NCBI RefSeq assembly: GCF_014212495.1
Contig: NZ_JACKZC010000011.1
Span: 124,001-188,000, forward strand
Direction of reading: 5' to 3'
Source of the DNA: Pontibacter sp. Tf4
GTDB taxonomy: Bacteria > Bacteroidota > Bacteroidia > Cytophagales > Hymenobacteraceae
Length of the DNA stretch: 64,000 bases
Part shown: piece by piece, positions 36,176-43,967 of the stretch
How positions within the stretch are numbered: the stretch's first letter is position 1
Layout: every line of letters starts with the position of its first letter
Position numbers and translations under genes: made by a program
The notes under the pieces: model-generated
Databases searched by the model: none
Told to the model about the DNA's origin: nothing
What the model saw: only the letters and a program-made list of their open reading frames with translations

Positions 36176-36886
36176 ATGAAATTAAAAGCTTTACTACTGA
36201 TGCTGTTTTGTTTGACAGCAGGTTTGAGTTATGCCCAGACCGGGCGGGTAGAGGAGAAAGAGCAAACCGTGAACGGAGTAAACAGGCGCGGACAGCAGCT
36301 AACCGTGCAGCTGGACCCTACGCTGGTAGAAAAGCTCTGGAAAAGCCAGCTCACAGACAAGGCAGGGAAACTGAAAGTAAAGTATAGCAAAGGCGTTTAT
36401 ACACTGGATGGCGTAGTGCTGGACACGATCACCAGCAACCCGATGCGCATTATTTCTACTGTGAACAGCACCCCGGAAGGCAGCCAGGTGTGGTGGTCGC
36501 TGGACATGGGAGTGGCCTATGTAGATAAAAATGGCACACCAAAAGAATATGCTGCCGCCGAGGGCTATTTAATGGCTTTTGCCCGTAAAGCTTACCGCGA
36601 AGATATTTTCAGGCAGATAAACCAGGCTGAAGAAGTGCTGAAAGCTACCAAACTGGAGCAGGAGCGCGTGGTAAAACAAGCCAACGACATACAGACCAGC
36701 ATAGAAAAGAACAAGCAGCGCAAACTGCAACTGGAAGCCGAACTGGTAAAAAATGCCGAAGACCTGAAGCAACTCGAACAGAATGTGCAGAACAACCTGA
36801 AACAGCAGGAAGCCAGCAAACAACAGGTGCAGGAAATGGAGAAAGCCGTAGAAACCGTTCGCGCCAAACTGAATAATGTGAAGTAA
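36176..36886 (+). CDS. Exported coiled-coil protein, function unknown
   Basis: 236 residues; signal peptide ending LSYAQ. A short beta-like region (residues 25-135, with 'VYTLDGVVLDTITSNPMRII') is followed by about 100 residues of heptad-patterned, Glu/Lys/Gln-rich coiled coil ('INQAEEVLKATKLEQERVVK' to the end). Probably periplasmic and oligomeric. No named family. Followed by a strong terminator. Confidence 0.78.
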   Translation: MKLKALLLMLFCLTAGLSYAQTGRVEEKEQTVNGVNRRGQQLTVQLDPTLVEKLWKSQLTDKAGKLKVKYSKGVYTLDGVVLDTITSNPMRIISTVNSTPEGSQVWWSLDMGVAYVDKNGTPKEYAAAEGYLMAFARKAYREDIFRQINQAEEVLKATKLEQERVVKQANDIQTSIEKNKQRKLQLEAELVKNAEDLKQLEQNVQNNLKQQEASKQQVQEMEKAVETVRAKLNNVK

Positions 36887-36908
36887 CTATTACCTATAGT
36901 TTCATAAT

Positions 36909-36944
36909 AAAAACTCCCGCTGCAGCATTGTAGCGGGAGTTTTT
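36909..36944 (+). terminator. Terminator after the coiled-coil protein gene
   Basis: AAAAACTCCCGCT (36909-36921) and AGCGGGAGTTTTT (36932-36944), perfect 13-bp stem, ten-base loop, then GTTTTAT. Confidence 0.9.
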
Positions 36945-37503
36945 GTTTTATAAGACGTTCCTACGGCCCTCGCTCGCGTCCCGCGAGTGCGCGCTATCAA
37001 GCGGACTCTGGCCGCCTTTTAACTATAGTTTGCCCTAACATGCCGCATGTTTAGCGACAGCACAACTTGTGGCCGAATTGGAGCCAGTTTGTAACTGGCT
37101 TTACTTTGCAAAGGCAAGGACTAACTATAGCACAGTTACTATAGAACTATAGTTTGTTCCTGATTCAACCACGGCCGTTACTATAGAACTATAGTTTGCT
37201 TCGTTAATTGCTGGCGCGGATCTGCGATCCGTGACTTGCCTATAAAGTCGGATTTGTAATCCGACTGGGCCAGAGGCCCAAACTATAGTTCGACACGAGC
37301 GAGGACGCTTGCGCCATGGGAATTACTACAAAATAGTTCTTTTCAAACTATAGCTCTTTCAAACTATAGCTTTCTGGAAAATATAGTTTCCTGCTTGCGC
37401 GGGAGACCAGTTACAAACTGACACCAGCCTTAACCACAAGTTGCGCTAACGCTAAACTTTCGGCATGTCAAGCAGAACGGGGCGGGACGCGAGCGAGGGC
37501 ATT
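36945..37503. repeat. Composite spacer element with hairpins, flanked by inverted repeats
   Basis: Outer arms: 36966-36984 and 37482-37500 are exact 19-base inverted repeats, the same sequence as the arms at 33516 and 33785. The core 37021-37330 is homologous to 45719-45960 and holds a chain of hairpins, including CGGATCTGCGATCCG, GTCGGATTTGTAATCCGAC (37247-37265), GGGCCAGAGGCCC (37267-37279) and GCCAGTTTGTAACTGGC. Four exact AACTATAGTT copies lie at 37021, 37145, 37187 and 37281. No gene. Both ends abut neighbouring gene ends. Confidence 0.85.
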
Positions 37504-37944
37504 TTATTTCAATGGCAGGTGCATCTCGTATAGGTCAAAACCTTCAGCCCAGAAGTCTTTTTCTATCTTTTGCAGTGTAAAGCCCATCTTTTCATAAAAC
37601 CTATACACCAGCTGCGAGGTGCGGACAACTATAAGTTCTATGCCAGGCCTGGTTTTAATATGCCGGATGCGGTGCTGGGTTAGTTGTGAGCCAATGCCTT
37701 TGCCCTGAAACGCCGGATGTACCAGGTCCCAGGAGAGTCGCGCCAGTTTCTGGTCAGGGAAGTAATTGATGCCGCCTGCGCCAACTATAGTTCCGGCTTC
37801 TTCTGCTACAAAGTAATCTTCCAGGCGCTGTTCCAGGTATTCCACATAGTCAGCTTTTTCAGCCTCGGCGAAATACTGTGGCGTGTTTAGGTGCAGCAGG
37901 TGAAGCAGGGCCTGCTTGTCGTGTGGGGTGTAAAAACGAATCAC
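37504..37944 (-). CDS. GNAT-family N-acetyltransferase
   Basis: 146 residues, one GNAT domain. 'LVHPAFQGKGIGSQLTQHRI' holds the acetyl-CoA pyrophosphate loop (Q-x-x-G-I/x-G), preceded by the strand 'GTIVGAGGINYFPDQKLARL', and followed by IELIVVRTSQLVYRFYEKMGF. Substrate unknown. A second GNAT gene lies 10 bases upstream on the same strand, so the two are one operon. AACTATAGTT lies in the 10-base spacer (37946-37955), overlapping the end of the upstream gene. Confidence 0.9.
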   Translation of the reverse strand: MIRFYTPHDKQALLHLLHLNTPQYFAEAEKADYVEYLEQRLEDYFVAEEAGTIVGAGGINYFPDQKLARLSWDLVHPAFQGKGIGSQLTQHRIRHIKTRPGIELIVVRTSQLVYRFYEKMGFTLQKIEKDFWAEGFDLYEMHLPLK

Positions 37945-37954
37945 AAACTATAGT

Positions 37955-38479
37955 TTATAGTTGCAGCCGGAAGCCGTAAACCGGCAGTTCGCCCTGCATA
38001 AAGTCCAGATCTTCAGAACGGGTAAAGCCCAGACGCTCATACATGCCCCAGGCGGTTTGCATGGCTTTGGTGCTATGGATGATCACTTGTTTATTTTGGT
38101 GCTCTCTGGCTTTAGCAATACAGGCTTGTGTTAACAGCTTGCCGATGCCGTGGCCCTGCCTATCAGGGGCTACGGCCAGTAACCGGAAACCGGATGCCAG
38201 TTGCTCCTGCGTAGCTGTGCCACCCGAGCCATAGTGCTGCATATCCCGGAAGTATACCACACCACCCAATAATTTACCTGCACCATCTATTGCAACCAGA
38301 AGTTCTGCACCGGGCTTTGCGGTAATGTCGCCGATGTTGGCCAGCATGTGGTAGTAGGTTGGCTGCTCGTGCGGTTTCGGAAAGCCGGCCAGTTGTGAGT
38401 AGACCTGTACCATTAACTGGCCAAGAGCTGCATACTCGTCAGGTTGCGCGTTCCGGATAGTACAGGTTTGGGTTAACAT
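37955..38479 (-). CDS. GNAT-family N-acetyltransferase
   Basis: 174 residues. Acetyl-CoA motif 'LLAVAPDRQGHGIGKLLTQA' and the C-terminal 'WGMYERLGFTRSEDLDF' define GNAT. It differs clearly in sequence from the next gene product, so the pair are not a recent duplication. Substrate unknown; possibly a small amine or antibiotic. Operon partner of the 146-residue acetyltransferase. Confidence 0.9.
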   Translation of the reverse strand: MLTQTCTIRNAQPDEYAALGQLMVQVYSQLAGFPKPHEQPTYYHMLANIGDITAKPGAELLVAIDGAGKLLGGVVYFRDMQHYGSGGTATQEQLASGFRLLAVAPDRQGHGIGKLLTQACIAKAREHQNKQVIIHSTKAMQTAWGMYERLGFTRSEDLDFMQGELPVYGFRLQL

Positions 38480-38521
38480 GGCAGTAGACGGTTTGTGGTT
38501 TAGGTTCGGGTGCTATAGTTC

Positions 38522-38986
38522 CTACTTTGTGGTTTCGCCACCCATTTCTGTAAACACCTGGTCAACGGGTTCCCAAAGCTCTATCTTGTTGCCATCAGCG
38601 TCCATGATGTGAATGAATTTTCCGTAATCAAACTTCTGGATCTCATCCACAATCGTAACGCTGTTCTCCTGTAATTTCTGCACCAGGCCTTCCAGGTTCT
38701 GCACTCTGTAGTTGATCATGAACTCCCGTTTAGATGGAGCAAAATACTCGCTTCCCGTTTTAAAAGGGCTCCACTGCAGATAATTTATCTCTTCGGGGCG
38801 GCTGGCATTCCGGGTTTCAAACGTAGAGCCCCATTCATTCACTTCCAACCCTAAGTTTTTAGCATACCAATCCTTCGTTTCCTGTGGGTTGTCCGAAAAA
38901 AAGAAGATTCCGCCAATGCCTGTCACTTTCGGGGTAGTGTTATCTGATGAAGGTGTAGGCTCGGTGTTGTTTTGTGGGTCAGCCAT
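38522..38986 (-). CDS. VOC-family protein (glyoxalase/bleomycin-resistance fold)
   Basis: 154 residues. After a low-complexity head of about 20 residues (Pro, Thr, Ser, Asn) the VOC fold is clear: 'GIGGIFFFSDNPQETKDWYA', 'NLGLEVNEWGSTFETR' and the end 'FIHIMDADGNKIELWEP'. The family binds a metal and small molecules; whether it is an enzyme or a binding protein is not visible. Lies 42 bases upstream of the acetyltransferase pair on the same strand. Confidence 0.88.
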   Translation of the reverse strand: MADPQNNTEPTPSSDNTTPKVTGIGGIFFFSDNPQETKDWYAKNLGLEVNEWGSTFETRNASRPEEINYLQWSPFKTGSEYFAPSKREFMINYRVQNLEGLVQKLQENSVTIVDEIQKFDYGKFIHIMDADGNKIELWEPVDQVFTEMGGETTK

Positions 38987-39127
38987 GTGAGGTGTGTTTT
39001 TTTGTTTTTAGCTATCTCCTGGTTTTTCTGCTGGATCAAATGTTCTGCAGCTTTGCTTACTCATCCAGATACCTGCTTTTCGTTTATAGTTGTTTAGGTC
39101 TGATTACAGGGATAAAGACCTGTGTTG

Positions 39128-40153
39128 TTATATTTTTACCTGATTATCAGCTAAATATGTTGTGATGTATTGTTTCAATTCTTCCCTTTTTACCGGGTCC
39201 TCAATCACTTCATACAAAGGCACTAAAACATCAGCATTATAGTTAAAATCTATAAATTCCTCATCAGCAGTTGTTAAACTTTGTGACCAGCCGGATATAT
39301 CAACCGTAGGTTTTTTTGATCCTGGGGAAGTGGTTTGTATCAGTTTATTCATATCTCCGCCAAAAGTCTTATAGCTTATTTTTTGCGAAAAATTACCTGT
39401 AGCAGATGTAGCATTAGAATAATCGAGATATCCTGTAAATAATTTAAATACATTGTTCATCGCAACAGTTAAGCCCAACTCAGCTGCTTTTTCTCTGTCT
39501 TTGTTCACTGTTTCTGCCTGGTACATTACAACCAGTTTCGCTCCCAAAAGAATGTCTCTCAGGATGTGTGTGCCATATTTCTGCACTATTTTTTCCGGGG
39601 ATTCGTTTTGAATATCCTTTTTGAAATCATCTGTTACATATTGCTGTAATACGGAAGGGATATTAGACATAAAAACTCTCTTCCTTACCACATTGAGCGT
39701 GTAGCTGGCATAGATATAGTTATCAGAGAGCGCATCCTGCTCAGGAAAATAAGACGTGATAGCCCCTTTAAAAAGTCTTGAACCTTCTGTGGCTTTCATC
39801 CCTGAGGATAGTAGTTGAGAATAAGCGGCACAGTCTTCCGATACAATAGTCTTAGGGCTAACGGTATTGGTTATTCCAATTTCAACACGATCATGCTCAT
39901 GTAGTTTCGCGACATCAATCACCTGAGCACCTGCCGCGCTCGAGTCTGTAAACTGGCCGGTTACATTATAACCGTGCCCAAGCAGGTTGTAAGGGCTTTT
40001 TGCTGATGTGGTAGGAGCCCCGGGGTTGCTGTTTATAACCGTAATGGTATCGTCTGTACGTAATTCATCCGGTTGGTCATTCGGCTTTATACTTTCCTTG
40101 TTACATGAGGCAAATAGTCCAAATATAAAAAGCAGTGCAAATCTTACCCTCAT
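39128..40153 (-). CDS. MACPF (membrane attack complex/perforin) domain lipoprotein
   Basis: 341 residues; lipobox FASC (Cys17). The central signature QKYGTHILRDILLGAKLV fits the MACPF pattern Y-G-T-H-x-x6-G, with Ile for the usual aromatic and Ala for the second Gly. Around it the region from about 60 to 320 has the expected mix, including 'SNIPSVLQQYVTDDFKKDIQ' before the signature. MACPF proteins form pores; Bacteroidales secrete lipoprotein MACPF toxins that kill related strains, so a comparable role is plausible but unproven. Visibly richer in A and T than its neighbours, which fits acquisition by transfer. No immunity gene is recognised beside it. Confidence 0.82.
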   Translation of the reverse strand: MRVRFALLFIFGLFASCNKESIKPNDQPDELRTDDTITVINSNPGAPTTSAKSPYNLLGHGYNVTGQFTDSSAAGAQVIDVAKLHEHDRVEIGITNTVSPKTIVSEDCAAYSQLLSSGMKATEGSRLFKGAITSYFPEQDALSDNYIYASYTLNVVRKRVFMSNIPSVLQQYVTDDFKKDIQNESPEKIVQKYGTHILRDILLGAKLVVMYQAETVNKDREKAAELGLTVAMNNVFKLFTGYLDYSNATSATGNFSQKISYKTFGGDMNKLIQTTSPGSKKPTVDISGWSQSLTTADEEFIDFNYNADVLVPLYEVIEDPVKREELKQYITTYLADNQVKI

Positions 40154-40473
40154 ACCGTCTTGTGTTTTTTAATGATAATTAAGTGAGTTTTCTTTTCAGA
40201 TACAGATATACTTATATACAACTATAGTATAAACATACGCTTTTTTGTCAAATTCTACAGACAACCTGAACCGCAGAAACAGCATACTTTTACCTCATCA
40301 CTTACAGTTGGGCCAGCGCCAGCTACAGTGGGTAAAAGTTATGCACCAGACATGCCTGTAATTTGTCTGGTTACATTTTACAGATGGTGTAAATTATAGA
40401 ATTGGTGTAAAAACTGCGCCTGATAATGTTGATCCTTATCAGGCGCAGTAGGTAGTTGTAAGCTAAACTATAG
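40154..40473. other. Spacer upstream of the MACPF gene
   Basis: 320 bases, AT-rich next to the MACPF start, with no gene. It holds the terminator at 40407-40448 and an AACTATAGTT (40466-40475) that overlaps the DUF6263 gene's stop codon. The MACPF promoter should lie in 40154-40250 but no clear TAnnTTTG is seen. Confidence 0.6.
40407..40448 (-). terminator. Terminator of the DUF6263 gene
   Basis: CTGCGCCTGATAA (40414-40426) and TTATCAGGCGCAG (40436-40448), perfect 13-bp arms with a nine-base loop; read on the minus strand a T run follows. Confidence 0.88.
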
Positions 40474-41394
40474 TTATTTGCCAGAGATGGTTGTCTCGCT
40501 TTCGATTGTCATGGGAATGGTCATGCCGCCTGGCAACTGTGGGTTGTCTTTGATGTGCGCATCACCTTTCATGTTCTGGTTAATTTTTGCTTCCAGAATC
40601 CAGCCAGTCTTTTTATCAACTTTAATTTCAGATACCTGTGAGCCGGTTATGTCGTACTTCATCGGTATTCCGTTTGTCTCTATGTAAGCATCCTTGTCGG
40701 CTGTCGCGATTGTGGAAGTGCCTCTCAGAAGGGCATGGTCTGCGGTGTTTTCGGCATACTGAAATTCAGTGTTCAGGTTAGCAGACATACCGGCTTCCAG
40801 TTTGGTGCTTACTGTCCACTTGTCGCCTTTGTTAACCGGCTTTTCCGGGTAAATAGCAGTAGCCGTTTCTATACTTCCTTTCATGGCTTCCTCGCCATAT
40901 GATTTCATGATCTGCGCCTTTATCTGAGCTTTCTGCGCATCAGACAGCTGACTGAACTGGTCAATGGTTGAGCCCCACATCGCATCAACACCATCTATCT
41001 CGGTTACTTTCCCGCTTTTGCTCATTACCACCCGGAAAGGCTTGTTTTTCATGGCATTTAGTACCGTCGAGAAAATGTCGTTCGGGTCGTTCTTTTCTGA
41101 ATTAAACTCCACGTTGCCCTGCGGTACCTGCATAGCCATGCTTAAGTTATCGAAGCTAACTTCCATGTTATAGCCGGCCGGGCTTACTGATTTCACCCGG
41201 TAAGACATCGTGCCGGCCATGATCATCACCATGTTCAGTTTCTGACCATTAAAGTCCTGCACAATGGTGCCTTTAGAGGTGGTGACTTGTTTGTAAACCT
41301 GATCTTTCTGCAGGTTCAGGCTCAGTCCGGCTTTCTGGGCAAAAACCGATACTGAAAGGATAAGCGAAAAGAACAGGGTAAAGAGCTTTTTCAT
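40474..41394 (-). CDS. DUF6263-family exported protein
   Basis: 306 residues from the ATG at 41394, chosen because MKKLFTLFFSLILSVSVFAQ is a perfect signal peptide; the frame runs 15 codons further upstream. Conserved features: 'GLSLNLQKDQVYKQVTTSKG', 'YPEKPVNKGDKWTV', 'VDKKTGWILEAKINQNMKGD' and the MTIPMTIESETTISGK ending, a pattern I know as DUF6263. Function not established; probably periplasmic, shaped like a lipoprotein-carrier or beta-clam. Monocistronic, own terminator. Confidence 0.83.
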   Translation of the reverse strand: MKKLFTLFFSLILSVSVFAQKAGLSLNLQKDQVYKQVTTSKGTIVQDFNGQKLNMVMIMAGTMSYRVKSVSPAGYNMEVSFDNLSMAMQVPQGNVEFNSEKNDPNDIFSTVLNAMKNKPFRVVMSKSGKVTEIDGVDAMWGSTIDQFSQLSDAQKAQIKAQIMKSYGEEAMKGSIETATAIYPEKPVNKGDKWTVSTKLEAGMSANLNTEFQYAENTADHALLRGTSTIATADKDAYIETNGIPMKYDITGSQVSEIKVDKKTGWILEAKINQNMKGDAHIKDNPQLPGGMTIPMTIESETTISGK

Positions 41395-41511
41395 TTGGTA
41401 AAAGTTTGTTGGATAGGTTATAGCGCATGTACCATACATGATGTGTTAAACTTACACATTTCTATCCGAACCAGGATAATTTATAGTTGCTGCGAGAGCA
41501 AATAATTACCG

Positions 41512-42921
41512 TTACTTCACCACTTCCTTCATCCACTTGCTTACAGTTTCCAGAGCCACAGGTGCTATCGTTTCTTCTAACTGGCCGTACTCGGTTACCA
41601 TGCCGGTGGTGGCAGTCTGGAACAGGTGATTCAGGTTGGGCAGCTCTTTTATACTATAGTTCTTGTTGCCAGCGGCTTTCAGGGCTTTTTCGGTGGCTGG
41701 CAGGTTTTGCTGGTAAGGCACCTGCAGGTCTTTAGTGCCGTTCAGGGCAAGCACAGGCATTTTTAGTTTCTGCAGGGTAGGGGCAGGGTTATACTTTAGG
41801 AAGTTGCGCATCCAGGGCGAGCTGAGCTGGGCAACTATAGCTTGTTCGCTTTGCGGCGTAAGGCCCAGTTGCTTTTGTTCCTGTTCGGTAAAACTGGCTT
41901 TGGCACGCTGTTCCAGTTCACGGATGGCGGTAGCTGCTTTAAACAGGTCGGGTTCGGTGGCGGCTACGTCAAACTGGGCTTTGCGGAGTTGCAGGTATTT
42001 CTGCAGCGTTTCCTGCGGCACGCCGGCGGTTTTCAGCAGGGCTTCGTTCTGAGCTACCAGTAGTTCGGTTCCGGGCACGGCACTTCCGGCCATCAGCACT
42101 ACAAAAGCAGCGGTGGGGTGGTTAGCGGCAACTTTAGCGGCTACCAGCGCACCTTCGGAGTGGCCCAGCAGACCTACCTTTTTCGGGTTTATGCCTTTAT
42201 AGTTCTTCAGGTAACTATAGGCCGCTTCTATGTCCGTAGTAAAGTCGTCGGTGGTGGCAGTGGCAAAGTTTCCGCCCGATTTTCCGACACCACGGTCATC
42301 GAGCCTTAACACGGCAAAGCCCTGGCGGGTAAGGTGGTCTGCTAAAACCAGGAACGGCTTGTGCCCCATAATGGTCTGATCGCGGTCCTGCGGGCCGGAG
42401 CCGGTAATCAGCACCACAGCCGGAAAAGGCCCTTTGCCCTGTGGCATAGTTAGCGTGCCGGCCAGGTCAATTCCTGCGGTTTTATTGGCTATAGTTACCT
42501 CTGTTTCCTGGTAAGGGTAAGGTTTTGCGGGCTCCTGCGGGCGTTTGGCTACGGCAGCTTCGCCTTTGGTAAGCGGAATATGCATGGTTTGCCCGCCCTG
42601 TTTCAGGTAACCGTCTATCGTTTCAGGGCCGGTTATTTTACCCGCATACGAACCGCGTATCATCGGGATATCGAGGTACAAACTATCCTGCACCAGCTTT
42701 ACAGTGCTTACCGGAATGCCTTTTGCGCCCTGGTCGGGGCTATCCATGGTGGCGGTCAGGGTGTCGTTGGTGTTGCTGATGTGGAAAACGAGCCGCAGTT
42801 TGGTGCCGGCTACCTGTAAGACACCGTTCCAGGAGCCAACTATAGTTTGGGTGGGCTGTTGCGCCAGGCAAATGCCGGTGGTAAGTATAGTTGAAACTAT
42901 AAACAGGAAGTATTTTTTCAT
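41512..42921 (-). CDS. Exported alpha/beta hydrolase (S9-like/esterase) with N-terminal accessory domain
   Basis: 469 residues, signal peptide (TTGICLAQ). Residues about 25-115 are a small beta domain ('IVGSWNGVLQVAGTKLRLVF') common before these hydrolases. The catalytic part has oxyanion block VVLITGSGPQDRDQTIMGHK, DDRGVGKSGG, nucleophile elbow GLLGHSEGALVA, the acid in ALNGTKDLQVPY and catalytic His in LPNLNHLFQTA. Likely an esterase or aminopeptidase-like enzyme in the periplasm; the substrate is unknown. Confidence 0.9.
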   Translation of the reverse strand: MKKYFLFIVSTILTTGICLAQQPTQTIVGSWNGVLQVAGTKLRLVFHISNTNDTLTATMDSPDQGAKGIPVSTVKLVQDSLYLDIPMIRGSYAGKITGPETIDGYLKQGGQTMHIPLTKGEAAVAKRPQEPAKPYPYQETEVTIANKTAGIDLAGTLTMPQGKGPFPAVVLITGSGPQDRDQTIMGHKPFLVLADHLTRQGFAVLRLDDRGVGKSGGNFATATTDDFTTDIEAAYSYLKNYKGINPKKVGLLGHSEGALVAAKVAANHPTAAFVVLMAGSAVPGTELLVAQNEALLKTAGVPQETLQKYLQLRKAQFDVAATEPDLFKAATAIRELEQRAKASFTEQEQKQLGLTPQSEQAIVAQLSSPWMRNFLKYNPAPTLQKLKMPVLALNGTKDLQVPYQQNLPATEKALKAAGNKNYSIKELPNLNHLFQTATTGMVTEYGQLEETIAPVALETVSKWMKEVVK

Positions 42922-42946
42922 GAGATCTAAACTATAGATTTACTTA

Positions 42947-43603
42947 CTATGCTGCCTGCCGTTCGCGGCGCGACAGGATGAACGAATGAACAACCGGTAC
43001 CAACGTCACTACAGCCGCAGTGCCCAGGAAAAGCGTTAGCCGGATAACAGGATCGTGGATAAGGGCAGTAAGACACATTACGGCGCCGCCTACCATCCAG
43101 AGCCTGCCACCCAGGCGGTGTGTTTTGCGCCATACGGTTTCGCTTTCGAGAGTCCAGGGAGTGCGGATGCCCAGAAAGTAGTTGGGTTTGATGGCCTGGA
43201 AATAATTACCGAACGAGATGAGCAGCGCGCCTACCAGCACATTTACAAAGTTAGAGTTCTCGAGGCTGCCCGCTTTGGCGCTGTACACTATAAACACGGC
43301 CAGCGCCGCCATAAACAGCGCCAGCATTAACCGCAGCTGGTGGTATTTGCTGCCCATGTTCGCGATCTTATCTTTCGGGTCTATAGTTGGAATAGCTAAC
43401 AGCAGCAGGTTCATGCCTAAGGTCATGAAAAGCACCAGCCCGGCCAGGAAATTCTTGCTACCCCAGTCATCGGCTTCGCTTTTGTGGTTGAAATGGATCG
43501 GTACGCGGTCCGGCAGTTCGGCCCAGTTTAAGAACAGGAATGCCAGCGGCACCAGCATCAGGCTCCAGATCAGGATCTCTAAAAAGTTGCTTCTTTTTTT
43601 CAT
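42947..43603 (-). CDS. SdpI/DUF1648-family membrane protein
   Basis: 218 residues with six membrane helices. The DUF1648 start 'LPDRVPIHFNHKSEADDWGS' (LPDxVPxHF) and the SdpI block NYFLGIRTPWTLESETVWRK are diagnostic. In Bacillus, SdpI gives immunity to the SdpC toxin and, with SdpR, forms a signal-sensing pair. Here the gene is 4 bases downstream of an ArsR-type repressor, the same layout. No toxin gene is adjacent. A general role in sensing envelope signals is possible. Confidence 0.92.
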   Translation of the reverse strand: MKKRSNFLEILIWSLMLVPLAFLFLNWAELPDRVPIHFNHKSEADDWGSKNFLAGLVLFMTLGMNLLLLAIPTIDPKDKIANMGSKYHQLRLMLALFMAALAVFIVYSAKAGSLENSNFVNVLVGALLISFGNYFQAIKPNYFLGIRTPWTLESETVWRKTHRLGGRLWMVGGAVMCLTALIHDPVIRLTLFLGTAAVVTLVPVVHSFILSRRERQAA

Positions 43604-43607
43604 GGTT

Positions 43608-43862
43608 CTATTTTTTCAGCGTCATCATCCAGGATAAAATATCGTCCAGCACGGTGGTGTTGAGCGAGTAGATCACAAATTGTCCCCGCTTTTCGGATGT
43701 CACCAGTTCGGCCTGGTGCAGAATGTCCAGGTGATGCGAAATGCTGGGTTTTGTGATATTAAAAGCGTCTGCAATCTCGCCGGCCGTCATGTCCTTCTCC
43801 TTCAGCAGATTCAGGATCTCGCGCCGGGTGGTGTCGTTCAGTGCTTTAAATATTTTGTTCAC
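43608..43862 (-). CDS. ArsR/SdpR-family repressor
   Basis: 84 residues from GTG at 43862. A longer frame from TTG at 43913 would run through the operator palindrome, so the GTG start is preferred. The winged helix is typical: VNKIFKALNDTTRREILNLL, then TAGEIADAFNITKPSISHHL, and the wing SEKRGQFVIYSLN. No metal-binding Cys pair, as in SdpR-like autorepressors. It is followed by the SdpI-type gene after four bases. Confidence 0.9.
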   Translation of the reverse strand: MNKIFKALNDTTRREILNLLKEKDMTAGEIADAFNITKPSISHHLDILHQAELVTSEKRGQFVIYSLNTTVLDDILSWMMTLKK

Positions 43863-43875
43863 GTTGTAGTTTAGG

Positions 43876-43897
43876 TATTTAGACAAATATCTAAATA
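43876..43897. promoter_or_regulatory. Perfect palindrome upstream of the sdpR-like gene, candidate operator
   Basis: TATTTAGA, six bases, TCTAAATA: perfect 8-bp arms. It lies 14 bases before the GTG start of the repressor and covers a TAnnTTTG-like promoter (GATATTTG on the minus strand). Bound dimeric ArsR-family protein would block transcription; inferred from position and symmetry. Confidence 0.6.
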
Positions 43898-43967
43898 AAA
43901 TATCAGTTCTCAAAATCAGATTTGTAGTATCTTGCTGTTTTTAGAACTATAACCTTTATCCTGATAA

